From Parietichytrium sp. I65-24A (lineage: Eukaryota > Sar > Bigyra > Thraustochytrida > Thraustochytriidae): a stretch of DNA of 64,000 bases. The translations under genes were made by a program, and so were the position numbers. The stretch lies in the NCBI GenBank assembly GCA_012862575.1, contig BLSF01000004.1, positions 62,001-126,000 of the forward strand, given 5' to 3'. Below, piece after piece: positions 29,356 to 39,949 of this stretch (the stretch's first letter is position 1; each line of letters starts with the position of its first letter). Under the pieces are notes generated by a model. That model saw only the letters and a program-made list of their open reading frames with translations. It did not search any database and had not been told where the DNA came from.

Positions 29356-29879
29356 CTTCTATCTTTCGTTTCCTCCGCAACGTCTACTTGTTTACAATCT
29401 CGATTCTCCAATGCAAGGCGTCTCTTCTCACACCATTCAGCGTTTCACTCGTGCAGCGTAGCAAAGAGCTCAAGGGTCTCAAGGTCGAGTCAACACGAAC
29501 GGAACCGATGACGGCACACTGCGATATGTATGTATGTATGTACGTAAGTTTGTATATACACGATATCTGCGCGTGCCAACAACTTTGTCAGCACCGTTCG
29601 CTGCGCCGCGCACAACTAACTACCAGCGACCGCCGCGTCCAACCTCGCGATTCCTAGTTGCCGAGCCACCTGCGCAGCAGTGGCGTTTGTTCCGCGATCG
29701 CTCCTCCGATCGCGACGCCCCACGCCCTCGGCACACCAAACCAACCCCGGTCGCTTGCACAAGCAAACTCTTCTCACCCGTCTCCACCAAAGAAGACCTT
29801 CGCACTTTATGCTTCCCCAAGTCCCTGCTTGTCGAACGCCTTCCCTTGCCGATTGGAATGAGCCTCTACGCCACGCAAC

Positions 29880-29997
29880 ACGGCCGTCGCTCTCTGTCTC
29901 TCTGTCTCTCTGTTTCTCTCTCTCTGACTCTCTCTGTTTCTGTCTCTCTGTTTCTCTCTGTCTCTGCCGCTCTGCTGCTCTTCACAGTCAGTCTCAA

Positions 29998-30032
<35 letters not shown>

Positions 30033-30165
30033 TCTTCTGGGAATAGATTTCGATGTAGAGATTAGGATCAAATTGTCCAGTAACTTCTTGCAGAGAGAAA
30101 GAGAGAAAGAGAGGGAGAATGGGAGAATGGGAGAATGGGAGAGTGGGAGAGAGAGAGGAGGGGGG
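29880..30165. repeat. pyrimidine tract followed by purine tract (microsatellites)
   Basis: CTCTGT and TC repeats occupy about 29885-30035, and after a 50-bp spacer the same strand switches to GAGAAA, GAGAATGG and GGGAGA repeats at about 30095-30165. The two tracts are roughly complementary and could pair or adopt triplex structure. They lie 530-800 bp upstream of the CCCH gene start. Confidence 0.75.
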
Positions 30166-30806
30166 GAAAGGGAGGGAAGCGACTTTTGCTGTTTGCTGTT
30201 TGCTGCTTGCTGCTTGGTGAGAGGAGGAGGAGAGTGGGAGGTAGATTGATCGTTCGTTGTTGTTGATTGGGAATTTGGGCGAGCCCTCACAATACTCGCT
30301 GTCTGTGTGGCGTTGAAGTAGCTTCCGTCTTCCTCTCTGCTTCTCTCTCTGAGCCGTATGAATGCAGAGATGCATGAGAGATCGATCGACGGATATATAT
30401 GAGCATACCTTTCTTGTCTTCTGCCAAGTTGGTTATTGATTGATTGGTTGATTGAACAACACACAGACGTGGTAATGTCTCGCTCTTCTCTCTTCGCTGA
30501 TCAGAATGCAGAATGCAAAAGTCAGAATTCACAGAACAAATAATTCGCAGATCACTCACTTGCAGATCGATTGTGATTGCAGCAACAGAAACAGAATCAT
30601 TTTAATCTCAAGTTAACAGTTGTTACATCCGCTGTTAGTTGCTACTGACACCGACAGCGTTTACCTTAGTATCTCCGGGAAGGAGGGGTTGGCGCGTTTC
30701 TCCTAGCCGCGAGTAGGGAGTAATAGGAACCTGGTAGGACTTCGCTGGGCAGAGGATTGTTGAGCGGGGCTAGCCAGAATGGTAGATGGCCCTAGAACCT
30801 ACAAAA

Positions 30807-30842
30807 ATATCTGTTCCACAGACGGAGGCTCTCAACAGATAT
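30807..30842. repeat. 9-bp inverted repeat
   Basis: ATATCTGTT and AACAGATAT are perfect reverse complements around an 18-nt loop inside a CTAG/TAGG-rich non-coding block. Confidence 0.6.
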
Positions 30843-33500
30843 GTTTCACTACTAAGGTTTTACGTATGAAACGGCGGGAGGCGGATTTGGGAGGTTGGTA
30901 GTAACTGCTACACTTGCATTAGTGGCCGATCTCTCTTCCTTGGAATGCAACACAGTGCAACCGCCCTATGGCTAAATTTCTCCCTAGATAAGCACTAACC
31001 CCAGTTGGACCACCTTCCTACCGTGTCGCTATGCTCTCCCTCTAGCATGGAGGGAAGGATATATTGGATATGTTTAGAGTACCGCATAGGTCTAACCGAG
31101 CGTAGATATCCTTTGGAACAAACTGATGGGATGGGATACTACTGCTCAGGATTTGTGGACAATTTTGTTGTTCGTTTTGTAAAGTAAAAATTGATTATTA
31201 TGAATGACAGCGAGAGCGCACTTTTAGCTCATACCTTTATCGGCCGGAATGCATCTGGGAGACTCGAATTAGGCGAACGCTGACACAACTTTGTTGACTT
31301 TGGAACCACTCTGGCCCAACCTCGGAAACACTTGGGAACGAACAATCCCGTTAGAAAAACGCACCAAGCCCATAAACAAAGGGCTCGCACTAGTACCACT
31401 GTGTCTTACCTTGTTAGTCAATGTGTCCGCTGAGAATGATATCCCGGGCTGTAGCTGGTGTGCTAAGGACGAGCACTTCCGAAGATAGGAGAGGCAAGAC
31501 GAATTGAACGCTGTCTTTTGGTATTTATTATTTGTCCTTTGAGGCCTCCACAGATGCCATCCGTCCATTGAATCGTTCGGCCGCGAAGATGTGAAAATAG
31601 TTTGTGACGGCAGATGTGGAAAAGAAAGTCCCGAAGAGCAGATGATGGCGGATGCAAAACAACACTCGAGTACTGGTGCCCCGTGTAATGGAAGCAATTG
31701 GCTGATCGATGAGCGTGAGAGGGAACGTCTCTGTTGGATGAGGCTTACTTACTGTGCTACGCAAGCACGTTCTCAGCTGAGGGTTCAAGTTGTGAGGGCA
31801 ACTGACAGCGCTGTGAGATTCTGCGAATGCTAATACGACAGAATTGCTTGCGTCCTTCAGTCTTTTAGTCCATTTTAACGCCACCTCTCATTCCAATCTC
31901 CGAGTGGAGGACTCCGCCAGCTGCCTGATTCTTGGTTTATTTTGCTGATGGAAAGAGTGGCTTCCTTTCCAAACTCACCGAGCGCTAGGCAGATCGTGAA
32001 ACAGCATCAAGTCTCTGAAAAGGCCCTCACTCTTTGGCCGACATTTCCATCACTGAACTGGCTGCGAACAAGACGTGGGAAAACGCGGCAGGAAGCCTGC
32101 TTCGAGCCAATAGTGCGACACGACCGGCCATTGGAACTTATGCCAAAGCCAGACGAGCAAATCAACACCAACCAGACACAATAGGCCAACTTGACTCGTG
32201 TTGAGCCAACGTTCATTTGTATACTGATGCAAGATGCAAAGTTTGAAGACCCCACACAGACTCAGCCCTCGAGTTTCGACTCGTTTGAGCAGTAGTAACA
32301 GCCATGAGCAGCGTAGATGTTACTGTTGGAATAATCTGCTCGGACTGTCCAATTTTTTGGACAAAGTGGTCACTTTGTTGCTCCCAGCGCAAGGCACTGG
32401 TTCGGCTGTGTCGACTGCTTTTGTTTGCTGACTTGACTCGTTTGGAAATAATAGAGGCTGGGAAGACTTGTAAGCCATTCGAGCTGCTACTTTTCTCTTG
32501 AGGTCTGGTGATAAATTAGCGCCAAGGGAGAAGTCAAGTCGTTGTGTTGAGGAATTCTGAAGGACACTGGGCGAACTGTGTTGCCGCTTTTTGCGAATCG
32601 TGATTGTTCCCAATCAACTATTCACTTTTCCCCATAAAGTGCGCCTGCGCTTGCGCTTGCGCCCTTTGCTCGAATTCACATCCCTCGACAGGGCTCTTGT
32701 CAATCACGGACGAGACAGAGCAGCTTTACGCGTTTGTGGGCCTGAGCAATTCGCAGTCCTTAGGCGTGGCCCTGCTGCCACAACCCTTCTTAAACGGCTC
32801 CATCCTGCTCGGATACTCTGGCTCCTTAACATTTCAGCCCATTACAGCCTGAGAAACTCTTCCTTCTTTCAAGATTGGGTCGGCTCAAGACCTGCTCTGG
32901 ACTTGGCAATTCGAACTTTGAAGAAAAGGGAACTTGGAACTTCGAAAATGCCACTTTGAAATGGCAGTGACCAACGGTAAAGTTTTCGTAGAATCATTGA
33001 TTGATTATCGATGGATGATTGTTGATTGACTTCGACACTCAAGTCTTCCTGTCAGTGATTTGCAGACGCGCGATTCCTTTTCCACACTTGCAATATATCC
33101 TCTGCCATCCACATCTTCGGGCTACTCAACATCACCACAAGATCGCTTGAAGCTGGAGCAGTGGTCCTCGAGGACACCTTGTACGAGTATGCATTTCCAA
33201 CTTCAAAAGAAATCGAGCGCACACCTTCCGGACCAACAAGAGAGTAAGACTGGATAAGGCTCATTAGCAATCCACTCCGCGCTAGTCCATTTGTTAAAAA
33301 TCTGGTTGCTGGGTCGCGAAGTAAGTATGGTAGGAAACCTTATCAAGCCCCTAGCCGAAGTGCGCGTACCTACGTTCAGCTATTAGAGCGCGCACACCAG
33401 CTGCGGGTACGGTATCAATAACGAGAGCATCCCGAGGGCCGTATTGAAAACTTCACGCATTTTCTTGCTATAAGGAGAGCCTGCAGGAAATCCGGAAATC

Positions 33501-34472
33501 ATGTGGGGCAGAATGGCGTTTCGGATCTCTGGGCGCCTGGGACGGGCGGCAAACTTGGCTCGTATGGGAGCGCCGAGAGTGGCAAGTGCGGGGTCCACGG
33601 TAGTGCGAGATAGGTCGCAGAGTAAGGTCCTGGCGCTTGGGGTATGCGGATTGGCACTGGGACTCGGCGTTTCCATGCCGTGGTTGGCAGACTGTGAGCG
33701 AGCAGAAGGAAAGGTAAGAAAGCAGTTGCACATGTGAGAATGGTGAGAATGTGAGAAACCAAACGAGGTTGAAATTTATGGTTCGCGAGGCTGATTCGGG
33801 ATATGTTGATTGCAGGTGAGATGCCTTGGCGAGGAGCAAGGATTGGCGAGTACGGTAGACAATTTGCTGCGCAAGATTAGGGATCAGAGGTCGGATCAAG
33901 ACCAATTTGTGTTTTACACAGACAGGCTGCTGAGACTGCTGCTGGAAGTGGCGATCGCAGATCAGAGGACAGAGCCCGTGACGGTGGAAACGCCAACTGG
34001 AGCGAGCGTCGAGAGCACTGCTTTTGGAAAAAAGGTAGCTGCTATTTCAGTACTGCGATCGGGGGATGCATTCATGAACCCTTTCGGGCAACTAATGCCC
34101 GGGTCCCCCACAGGCAAACTCTTGCTTGTCAAGCACGAGGTCGAAAACCCTGGCGAGTCTGACTTTAAAATTCTTTATTCCAAACTCCCCAAGAATCTTG
34201 CCAAGTGTAAGGTGCTCTTAATGGACCCCATGCTCGCCACAGGCGGGACCATGATTTTAGCTCTGCGTGTTCTCACTGCCGAGCACAAGGTAGCGGCCGA
34301 GGATATTACGGTAGTGTCAATGATTGCATGTCCAGCTGGAATATCCGCTGTTCGCAAAGCGTTCCCTCGCGTTAACATTATAACAGCAGCCATTGACCCT
34401 GGTTTGGACAAGAACCATTTTGTCACCCCTGGTCTCGGATCTTTCGGAGATCGTTATTTTGGTACCCACTAA
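33501..34472 (+). CDS. uracil phosphoribosyltransferase, two exons
   Basis: It makes UMP from uracil and PRPP in pyrimidine salvage. Exon 1 is 33501-33713 and exon 2 is 33816-34472; the 102-nt intron starts GTAAGA and ends TTGATTGCAG, phase 0, giving 289 residues. The catalytic part matches UPRT: SVLRSGDAFMNPF, KLLLVKHEVENP, LLMDPMLATGGTM (PRPP-binding loop, about residue 207), SMIACPAGISAVRKAFP and PGLGSFGDRYFGT at the C-terminus. The N-terminal 70 residues are basic and then hydrophobic (LALGVCGLALGLGVSM), suggesting organelle import or a membrane anchor, which plain bacterial UPRT lacks. It is convergent with the Aladin gene. Confidence 0.92.
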
Positions 34473-34707
34473 TCATTGGATATTGGTCCATTCCTTTCTC
34501 CCTTTTTTTAAAAACACGAGGCTGTGAATCCGATCAGTTTCTCTCAATTTCTTTCGCAGAACACAGACTGCCGTTTTTTTCATGAAAGTATAAAAAGAGC
34601 TCAGAAAACAGTAAAATGGGTTCTCACAAGTCAGTGCAATTCTTTCTTTTATCGGAAAGCCTAGCTCGTAGCTATCTGTCATTTCTCGGCCTCGCCATTG
34701 CGCTCAA

Positions 34708-36357
34708 TCAAAAATACATTGGGACAAAGCTGACAGTGGTGGACGAAGAGAGTTCGGTTTCAGGATTCTCGTAGAGCACGCACAAGAGCGCACCGTGGTC
34801 GAAGAATGGCTTGAATGAAATTTGCTTTGGTATGCCACCTGGCGGTCCCCACACGTGGCCGATGAAAATATAGGAGAGCATCTGCGATGCGGCAGCATAT
34901 ACAGCAATACCAGGGGCACCTTCAAAACACACCGCCAGCCTCTCACTGGTCTCGTTAACGGCGATCGACCGGACTCGAATCTGAGAATCTTCAAACAGGC
35001 CGAGGCTAGATATATCTGCAGCTTTACCAGACAACTTGAGTGTGAGAGGGAGCATATTGCCCTTGATGGTTGGAGGGGTATGCGGAAGAGAGAGAATGTG
35101 CATCATTACATCGCCTTGGCCGCTTCGTGTTGGTCCTGATGCTGACATCAAATACTTTCCGCACGGGCTCCACGTCATTGCTTGGAGAGGATGGGTAAAG
35201 TCGGTGTAAAGCTCATTTCCCCATGTCACTGTCTCCCAGACGCGAAATCCAAGACCTGGGCTAGCAGAAAGCAGGTAAAATCCACTAGGGGACCAAGACA
35301 GGTGAGTCGTGTGTCCGCGAAATTTATGAAGACGAGTTGGAACTCTGTTTGCCACGTCCCATATCGTAATATCCGAAGAGCTAGTCGATCCGCTAGCAAG
35401 AAATCGCCCATTTGGAGACCATGACAATGATGTCACGGGGCACTCGTCAGGCAGAAAAGACATCCATTGCAGATTATTCGTCCAATAGCAGATGCCGTGC
35501 TTGCCACCTAAAGCAAGACCAGAGCCACTACAAGGTTGCCAATCCATGCACCGGACTTGAACTTGGAATTCATGCTCCAGCGTCCCGATGCTATCGTCCC
35601 ACTGCTCTTTAGAGAGGTCGTATATCCGAACCTGGTCAGTGGAAAAAAGAACGGCCAGCTTTTGCTGGTAGCGATGCCATTTAAATGCCTGGATAGCAGC
35701 GCCTTTGGTGTCTACAATGGTCGAAGGCTGAGGTGTGTTCAATAGCGACCGCATGATGTCGATGTTCAATACCCACGGAGCGAGATGTTCTACCCATCTC
35801 CCTGCCATGGAGAGGCTTACGGCATTGCGTTTCGCCCGAGCCACGGCGGTGTCCACCTGCAGCCACTCTGCGCCGGCAAGCTTGTCGAGATGAATAGCTT
35901 GGTAAACTTGCTCTTTCCAAGACCTTATGAACCTTGCATTTGCCTCCATCGCCGTCGGTGCGCCTAGCGCGCCTTTGTCATCTAGCAGAAAATGCACCAT
36001 GCGGGAGATCAAGAGGCTGTCGTCGTTGCTAACTTGCGCATCGACACCAGCGTTGGCGGAGCTGGAAACGCACTTGACCAAGGCTCTTTCCAAATTGTCT
36101 AAAGGAGCGCCCAGGGCTTGTTCCAGGACCTCTCGAGCATTCTCTTCAGCGGCGTCCTCGTCCTTCTTACGTGTGACCGCAGCCACTTTGCCCAGCGCCC
36201 GCATGACACTTCTTACTTCGCCTGAGAGGTCCGCGTTCTGGCCACTTTTCAAACCATGCCTCCACGGTATAATATCCTTCGCAAAGATATTTCGAAGGCA
36301 TTCCTCAGCGTCGCTGCAACCTTGCAGGCTCTCCACGCGCTCCCACGGTCGGCTCAT
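34708..36357 (-). CDS. AAAS: Aladin-type nucleoporin (WD40)
   Basis: The protein has 549 residues from the first ATG (MSRPWERVES). WD40 repeats include AFKWHRYQQKLAVLFS, VRCMDWQPCSGSGLALGG, VTSLSWSPNGRFLASGS and LQAMTWSPCGKYLMSAS. The C-terminal block HVWGPPGGIPKQISFKPF, then HGALLCVLYENP and a final VPMYF, corresponds to the conserved C-terminus of Aladin (WGPP-G--P--I-F---F--GALL, ending IPFYF). Aladin is a nuclear pore component anchored through NDC1. The N-terminal 180 residues are helical and less conserved. The start lies 25 bp from a GAGATT-type repeat array. It is convergent with the uracil phosphoribosyltransferase gene. Confidence 0.85.
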   Translation of the reverse strand: MSRPWERVESLQGCSDAEECLRNIFAKDIIPWRHGLKSGQNADLSGEVRSVMRALGKVAAVTRKKDEDAAEENAREVLEQALGAPLDNLERALVKCVSSSANAGVDAQVSNDDSLLISRMVHFLLDDKGALGAPTAMEANARFIRSWKEQVYQAIHLDKLAGAEWLQVDTAVARAKRNAVSLSMAGRWVEHLAPWVLNIDIMRSLLNTPQPSTIVDTKGAAIQAFKWHRYQQKLAVLFSTDQVRIYDLSKEQWDDSIGTLEHEFQVQVRCMDWQPCSGSGLALGGKHGICYWTNNLQWMSFLPDECPVTSLSWSPNGRFLASGSTSSSDITIWDVANRVPTRLHKFRGHTTHLSWSPSGFYLLSASPGLGFRVWETVTWGNELYTDFTHPLQAMTWSPCGKYLMSASGPTRSGQGDVMMHILSLPHTPPTIKGNMLPLTLKLSGKAADISSLGLFEDSQIRVRSIAVNETSERLAVCFEGAPGIAVYAAASQMLSYIFIGHVWGPPGGIPKQISFKPFFDHGALLCVLYENPETELSSSTTVSFVPMYF

Positions 36358-36382
36358 TTTCAATTCAGATCCACCTCAGCCT

Positions 36383-36479
36383 TCAATCTCAATCTCGATC
36401 TCAATCTCAATTTTAATTTCAATCTCAATCTCAATCTCAATTTCAATCTCAATTTCAATCTCAGTTTCAATCTCAGTCT
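36383..36479. repeat. 6-bp tandem array in 5' flank of Aladin gene
   Basis: About sixteen imperfect copies of TCAATC/TCAATT begin 25 bp upstream of the Aladin start codon, so they belong to its 5' UTR or core promoter. Confidence 0.85.
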
Positions 36480-37451
36480 CCGCGACCCGCTTTCAAATAA
36501 ACAACACCGTTCAAAGCCCTCTTGACTGAACAAGAAAGCTGGCGAGCGAGAATCTCCGTCTCCAAAAACAACAAACAAAAATAAAGCGAGCCCTCCAGCG
36601 GCTGTGTCCACGCTCAAAAAACCTAGCGCGGATCGCTTTCCTCTCTCTCCCCGCAGCCAACCTAAGGCGGTAACGGCGGCCCAACGGCTCGCGTCGGTTT
36701 CAAGCCGTTACTCTTCTGGGACTGTGTGAGCGGGACGCGAAGTATGCCAAGTATGTCAAGTATGCCAAGTATGCCAAGTATGCGAAGAGTGGTGCGGCGC
36801 TCGTTTCTTTCTTGCCTCAGGTTCGCAGGGAACAAAATGGAATGAATATTGATCGTCGGTGTTCTGCGGTACCGGTACAGCGAGGATGCTTGGCGATGCA
36901 GATTTTGCGTTCCGCAGGTTCCTGCGAAATTTTCTGTTTCACTCTACCTGGTGCAGAGAAAGACGAACACCCCATACATTTGATTGATTGAAAAAGTGAA
37001 CAATGAACATTGATTGAACACAAAAACCTGATTCTGAAACCATTCGGCTTGGATTAATTATCTACTTTCGCTGTCATTGTATTTGCTTTCAATTGAAAGG
37101 ACAAGACCAATCGCACGATCGCACAAAAGCAACCTCCCATAGATTTCTCTCAAACGACATTACCAGAACAGCAAACATCGAAAAGTGCTGGGAGTTGTGG
37201 GAGTGGAGTGTTCGAGTTGGCCCCGGCAAAGGTGAGAACGATGGAGCGCGTGGGAGTGAAGCCATATAGAATGGAGTGATGGTCCCGTCAACTTGGCGTG
37301 CGTGGACTGCAAACCTCTGAGTCATCTGAATTCTGCATGCAGAAATCTGAATGCAGTTCAGAAATCTGAATTCTGCATCCCTTGACTGCTGCAGTTGCGG
37401 GCTGTGGAGTCTCTGACAACCAGGTTCAGGCAGTCGATCAGTCAATCATAG

Positions 37452-37482
<31 letters not shown>

Positions 37483-37668
37483 GTCAGTCAGTCGCCTGCT
37501 TCGTGGGATTTGAGGGACTTGAGGGATCCGTGGGTTTCGTGGGCTCAGGAAGACAGAGTTGTTGGCGCACCGCATTGGAGATTAGTTGTGGAATTCTGAC
37601 GGCGGGTTTGTCGGTGGTAAAAGGGGGCGGAACTGCGGACGCGCTTTCCGTGCATCGGCGCGAGCGCG
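36480..37668. other. divergent intergenic region, Aladin / SfsA-like
   Basis: About 1.2 kb between two divergent genes. It contains AGTATGCCA tandem repeats (36738-36786), GGTACCGGTACA (36869-36880), and a TCAA tetranucleotide array with a CAGT continuation (37440-37496) 170 bp before the SfsA-like start. No other gene is recognised. Confidence 0.5.
37440..37496. repeat. TCAA tetranucleotide array
   Basis: About nine TCAA units pass into three CAGT units. The same tetranucleotide recurs at 48869-48897 and, as its complement TGAT, at 51805-51820 and 51866-51878. Confidence 0.8.
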
Positions 37669-38817
37669 ATGGTGATGAAGAGAAGTGTGGCTCAAACTGG
37701 ACGGCGCTTCTCGAAGAGGTTGCGGGACCAGAACTCAGTCGCTGCTGCAAAGGCTGTCTTAAAAGAAGAAAAGGAAAAGGTCGCGCAACAGTTGCAGCGC
37801 GGTGCAAGCAAGGTAGCGTCGAGCAGGTCGCCAACGCGCAGCGCTCGAGGAGCGAGCCTGGTCTGTTTGCCGGAGAGTGACCTGCATTGGGCCGTGCTGC
37901 TGCGCCGCCCTTCGAAGCTGAATAGGTCGCCTTATGTCGCTGACGTGAGATTAGAAGATTCGGGTACCGAGCATGTGTGTCATGTTCCGTCGCTGGAGCT
38001 CGGTGGGAAGTGCATTTCAGGTGCTCGCTGTATAGTCCAGACTGCGCGAGACAAAAAGGGGACAGCGGTGTCTGCAGACTCCACAGGAAAGTTCGGGACA
38101 CCAAAGTGCCAATACATTATTAAGCTTTGCCAAGTGGATGAACCAGAGGCAATACCTGTCACTGGAAACTCAAAGGTCCTGGTCGGCGCTCATCCCTCCC
38201 TTGGAGAGCTGGCGGCGGAGAATTTGCTACAGGCGGGCTCAACGTATGATCAGCTCTATGCAAAAGAAATTGTCAAATGCTCCAAGCAAATTTCGAATTT
38301 TGCCGGGACCCGAAGCCGACTAGACTTTTTAGTTGAGTTTTCCGATGGTAAAGCAGCGGCTGTTGAGGTTAAAACTGTTGTTGACTCTGACTACGATCCA
38401 TCGATAGAACAGCCGCGAGAGAGGCTGTTCACTGGTGCGCCTGAGGGCTATGAACGGGCTGCCATATTTCCGTGGGGCAAGGCTGCGCAGAAAGGTCCAG
38501 ACGGCCGACGAGTGGTCTCTGCCCGGGCGATAGAGCACATCGATACTCTTCGCGAGGTAGCTGAGAAGAAATTGAGACATGGGGAGATCGAGGATCTCAT
38601 GACGGCTATACTATTCGTCGTGGTCAGGGACGACGCAGTTCTCTTCCGGCCAAATAAAGAAGCATGCCCGACTCTAGCAGAACATTTGAAACAGGCTCGT
38701 GATGCTGGTGTAAAAGTCCTTGCCCACGCAGTATCCTGGGGAGCTGGTTCGGACCCGGACGAAGATAGACTCGGGATCGGATATGACATCGGACCTCTTC
38801 CCGTAGACTTGTCATGA
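37669..38817 (+). CDS. sfsA-like: SfsA-family protein (PD-(D/E)XK-like fold)
   Basis: The protein has 382 residues; bacterial SfsA is about 230. The C-terminal two thirds match SfsA: LVGAHPSLGELAAENLL, SRLDFLVEFSDGKAAAVEVK (the D...E-x-K triad of the nuclease-like core), AAIFPWGKAAQKGPDGRRV, HIDTLREVAEKK, ILFVVVRDDAVLFRPN and ACPTLAEHLKQARDAGVKV. SfsA was first described in E. coli as a maltose-gene regulator binding DNA; later families link it to nuclease folds. The 100-residue N-terminal extension is Arg/Ser/Ala-rich and may be an organelle targeting sequence, and insertions lie between core blocks. A cyanobacterial or other bacterial origin through the plastid ancestor is likely but inferred. 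Confidence 0.82.
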   Translation: MVMKRSVAQTGRRFSKRLRDQNSVAAAKAVLKEEKEKVAQQLQRGASKVASSRSPTRSARGASLVCLPESDLHWAVLLRRPSKLNRSPYVADVRLEDSGTEHVCHVPSLELGGKCISGARCIVQTARDKKGTAVSADSTGKFGTPKCQYIIKLCQVDEPEAIPVTGNSKVLVGAHPSLGELAAENLLQAGSTYDQLYAKEIVKCSKQISNFAGTRSRLDFLVEFSDGKAAAVEVKTVVDSDYDPSIEQPRERLFTGAPEGYERAAIFPWGKAAQKGPDGRRVVSARAIEHIDTLREVAEKKLRHGEIEDLMTAILFVVVRDDAVLFRPNKEACPTLAEHLKQARDAGVKVLAHAVSWGAGSDPDEDRLGIGYDIGPLPVDLS

Positions 38818-39949
38818 CATGGGCATGCGCACTTTGAAACCTTTTGTAGTCCATTCCTTGCCGACGTCGTCCCACGCACACCTTCTGTACAGTTAGTACA
38901 CTTGAAAGCTTCGTTCACACAAACTCTCTGACTTTTCAAATAAAAGAAGACTTTTTTGTGTTTGGGAGAAAGCAGTTTGTAGCTGCACCAACAGACTTTC
39001 GATCGATTGAAATTTCTTGTTGGGAAAAAAATATCTTTAGATTTAATCACTACTTCCTCCATAACATAAGAGTGCTTAGACCCATTGCACTATAGTGGTC
39101 TTTCACTCTCAACTCTTCTTGGACAAGAGCATCAGAGGGAATTTTCACTCGTTTTATTTACCCTTACAAGTATTTCCTATCTGTTGCTACCGGACGGGCC
39201 AAAACATTGTTTTCACCCGCTCCTACCGCCCCCGACTAACTGACCTTAGCACTAGGAATGAAGAACCTGAGACCACTCTTATCCATTTCACTATCCATAG
39301 CATAATGAACCTCGCCTTGACACTCCCCTACCCATTGCTATCAGCGACTAGGGAAGCCAGTAGCAACTGGGAGCCGCGAAAGGAGTCCCCGGCGAGGACA
39401 CTTTCCCCGTCCTACCGTACTTTAGTAATAAAACTAACAACCACAGTACGGCCGCCAGCCTCCGTTGCCCTCTCCTAGGTATTATTATATCTGAGAAGAG
39501 TTAGCGGGGCAGTAAGAGCTTTGGTGAGGTCGGTTTTGGAGGTCAGAGCGAAAGACGCCGAACGAAGAACGAAGAACGAAGAACGAAGAGGAGAGCTGTC
39601 ACCTTGAAGAGGCTCAGCCGGAGGTAGCAAAGGTACCGTGGAAAGAAATTGTGGCTGAATCTCGTGCAATCATTCATTTTCCGAACAAATCGTTGTGGAG
39701 GATTCGGTGAGACCAAACGTGTTTGGGAGTTGGGAATTGGGAAAGAAGGAGAGGAGAAGCGCGAGAAGAGAAGAATTGGTTAGTCCATCGGTTCAGATTG
39801 CAGCTGAAATCAACAGATTCAGGCAACTTTGTCGGGAGTTTGTCCAAGCAGAAAGAGGCAGTTATTTAGGTGCAATCGAAGTGCGAATTGTCTCTGCCCG
39901 GTGGGTTTCGGTTGTTGCATTGCGTTTGTGGAATTGTTACATTATTATA
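38818..39949. other. intergenic before the UIM/UBX gene
   Basis: It contains a CCTA/CTAG-rich block at about 39060-39490 and GAACGAA tandem repeats at 39560-39590. The open frame leading into the UBX gene has no ATG before 39950, so it is treated as 5' UTR. Confidence 0.5.
39560..39590. repeat. 7-bp tandem repeat (GAACGAA)
   Basis: Four units of GAACGAA, 360 bp upstream of the UIM/UBX start codon. Confidence 0.75.

Larger units (their letters stand above)
29356..33500. other. largest gene-free stretch (about 4.1 kb)
   Basis: No protein or RNA gene was recognised. In order it contains TATG repeats (29527-29545), a CTCTGT/TC-rich tract (29880-30030), GA-rich GAGAATGG repeats (30095-30165), TTGATTGATTG words (30435-30455), a CTAG/TAGG-rich block with a hairpin (30640-31180), and unremarkable sequence to the uracil phosphoribosyltransferase start. 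The open frames through the low-complexity part code only for Ser/Leu or Arg/Glu runs. Confidence 0.5.

Noticed and set aside
29534-30464. Several long open frames with Ser/Leu or Arg/Glu runs
   Set aside because: Translations of TC and GA microsatellites in all frames, with no non-repetitive conserved part.
32590-32959. 122-codon plus-strand open frame upstream of UPRT
   Set aside because: Low-complexity Arg/Leu start from GCGCTTGC repeats and no family resemblance; a competing frame of similar length exists.
37484-38104. 206-codon minus-strand open frame
   Set aside because: Overlaps the SfsA-like gene and runs into a tetranucleotide repeat; composition only Ser/Pro/Arg.
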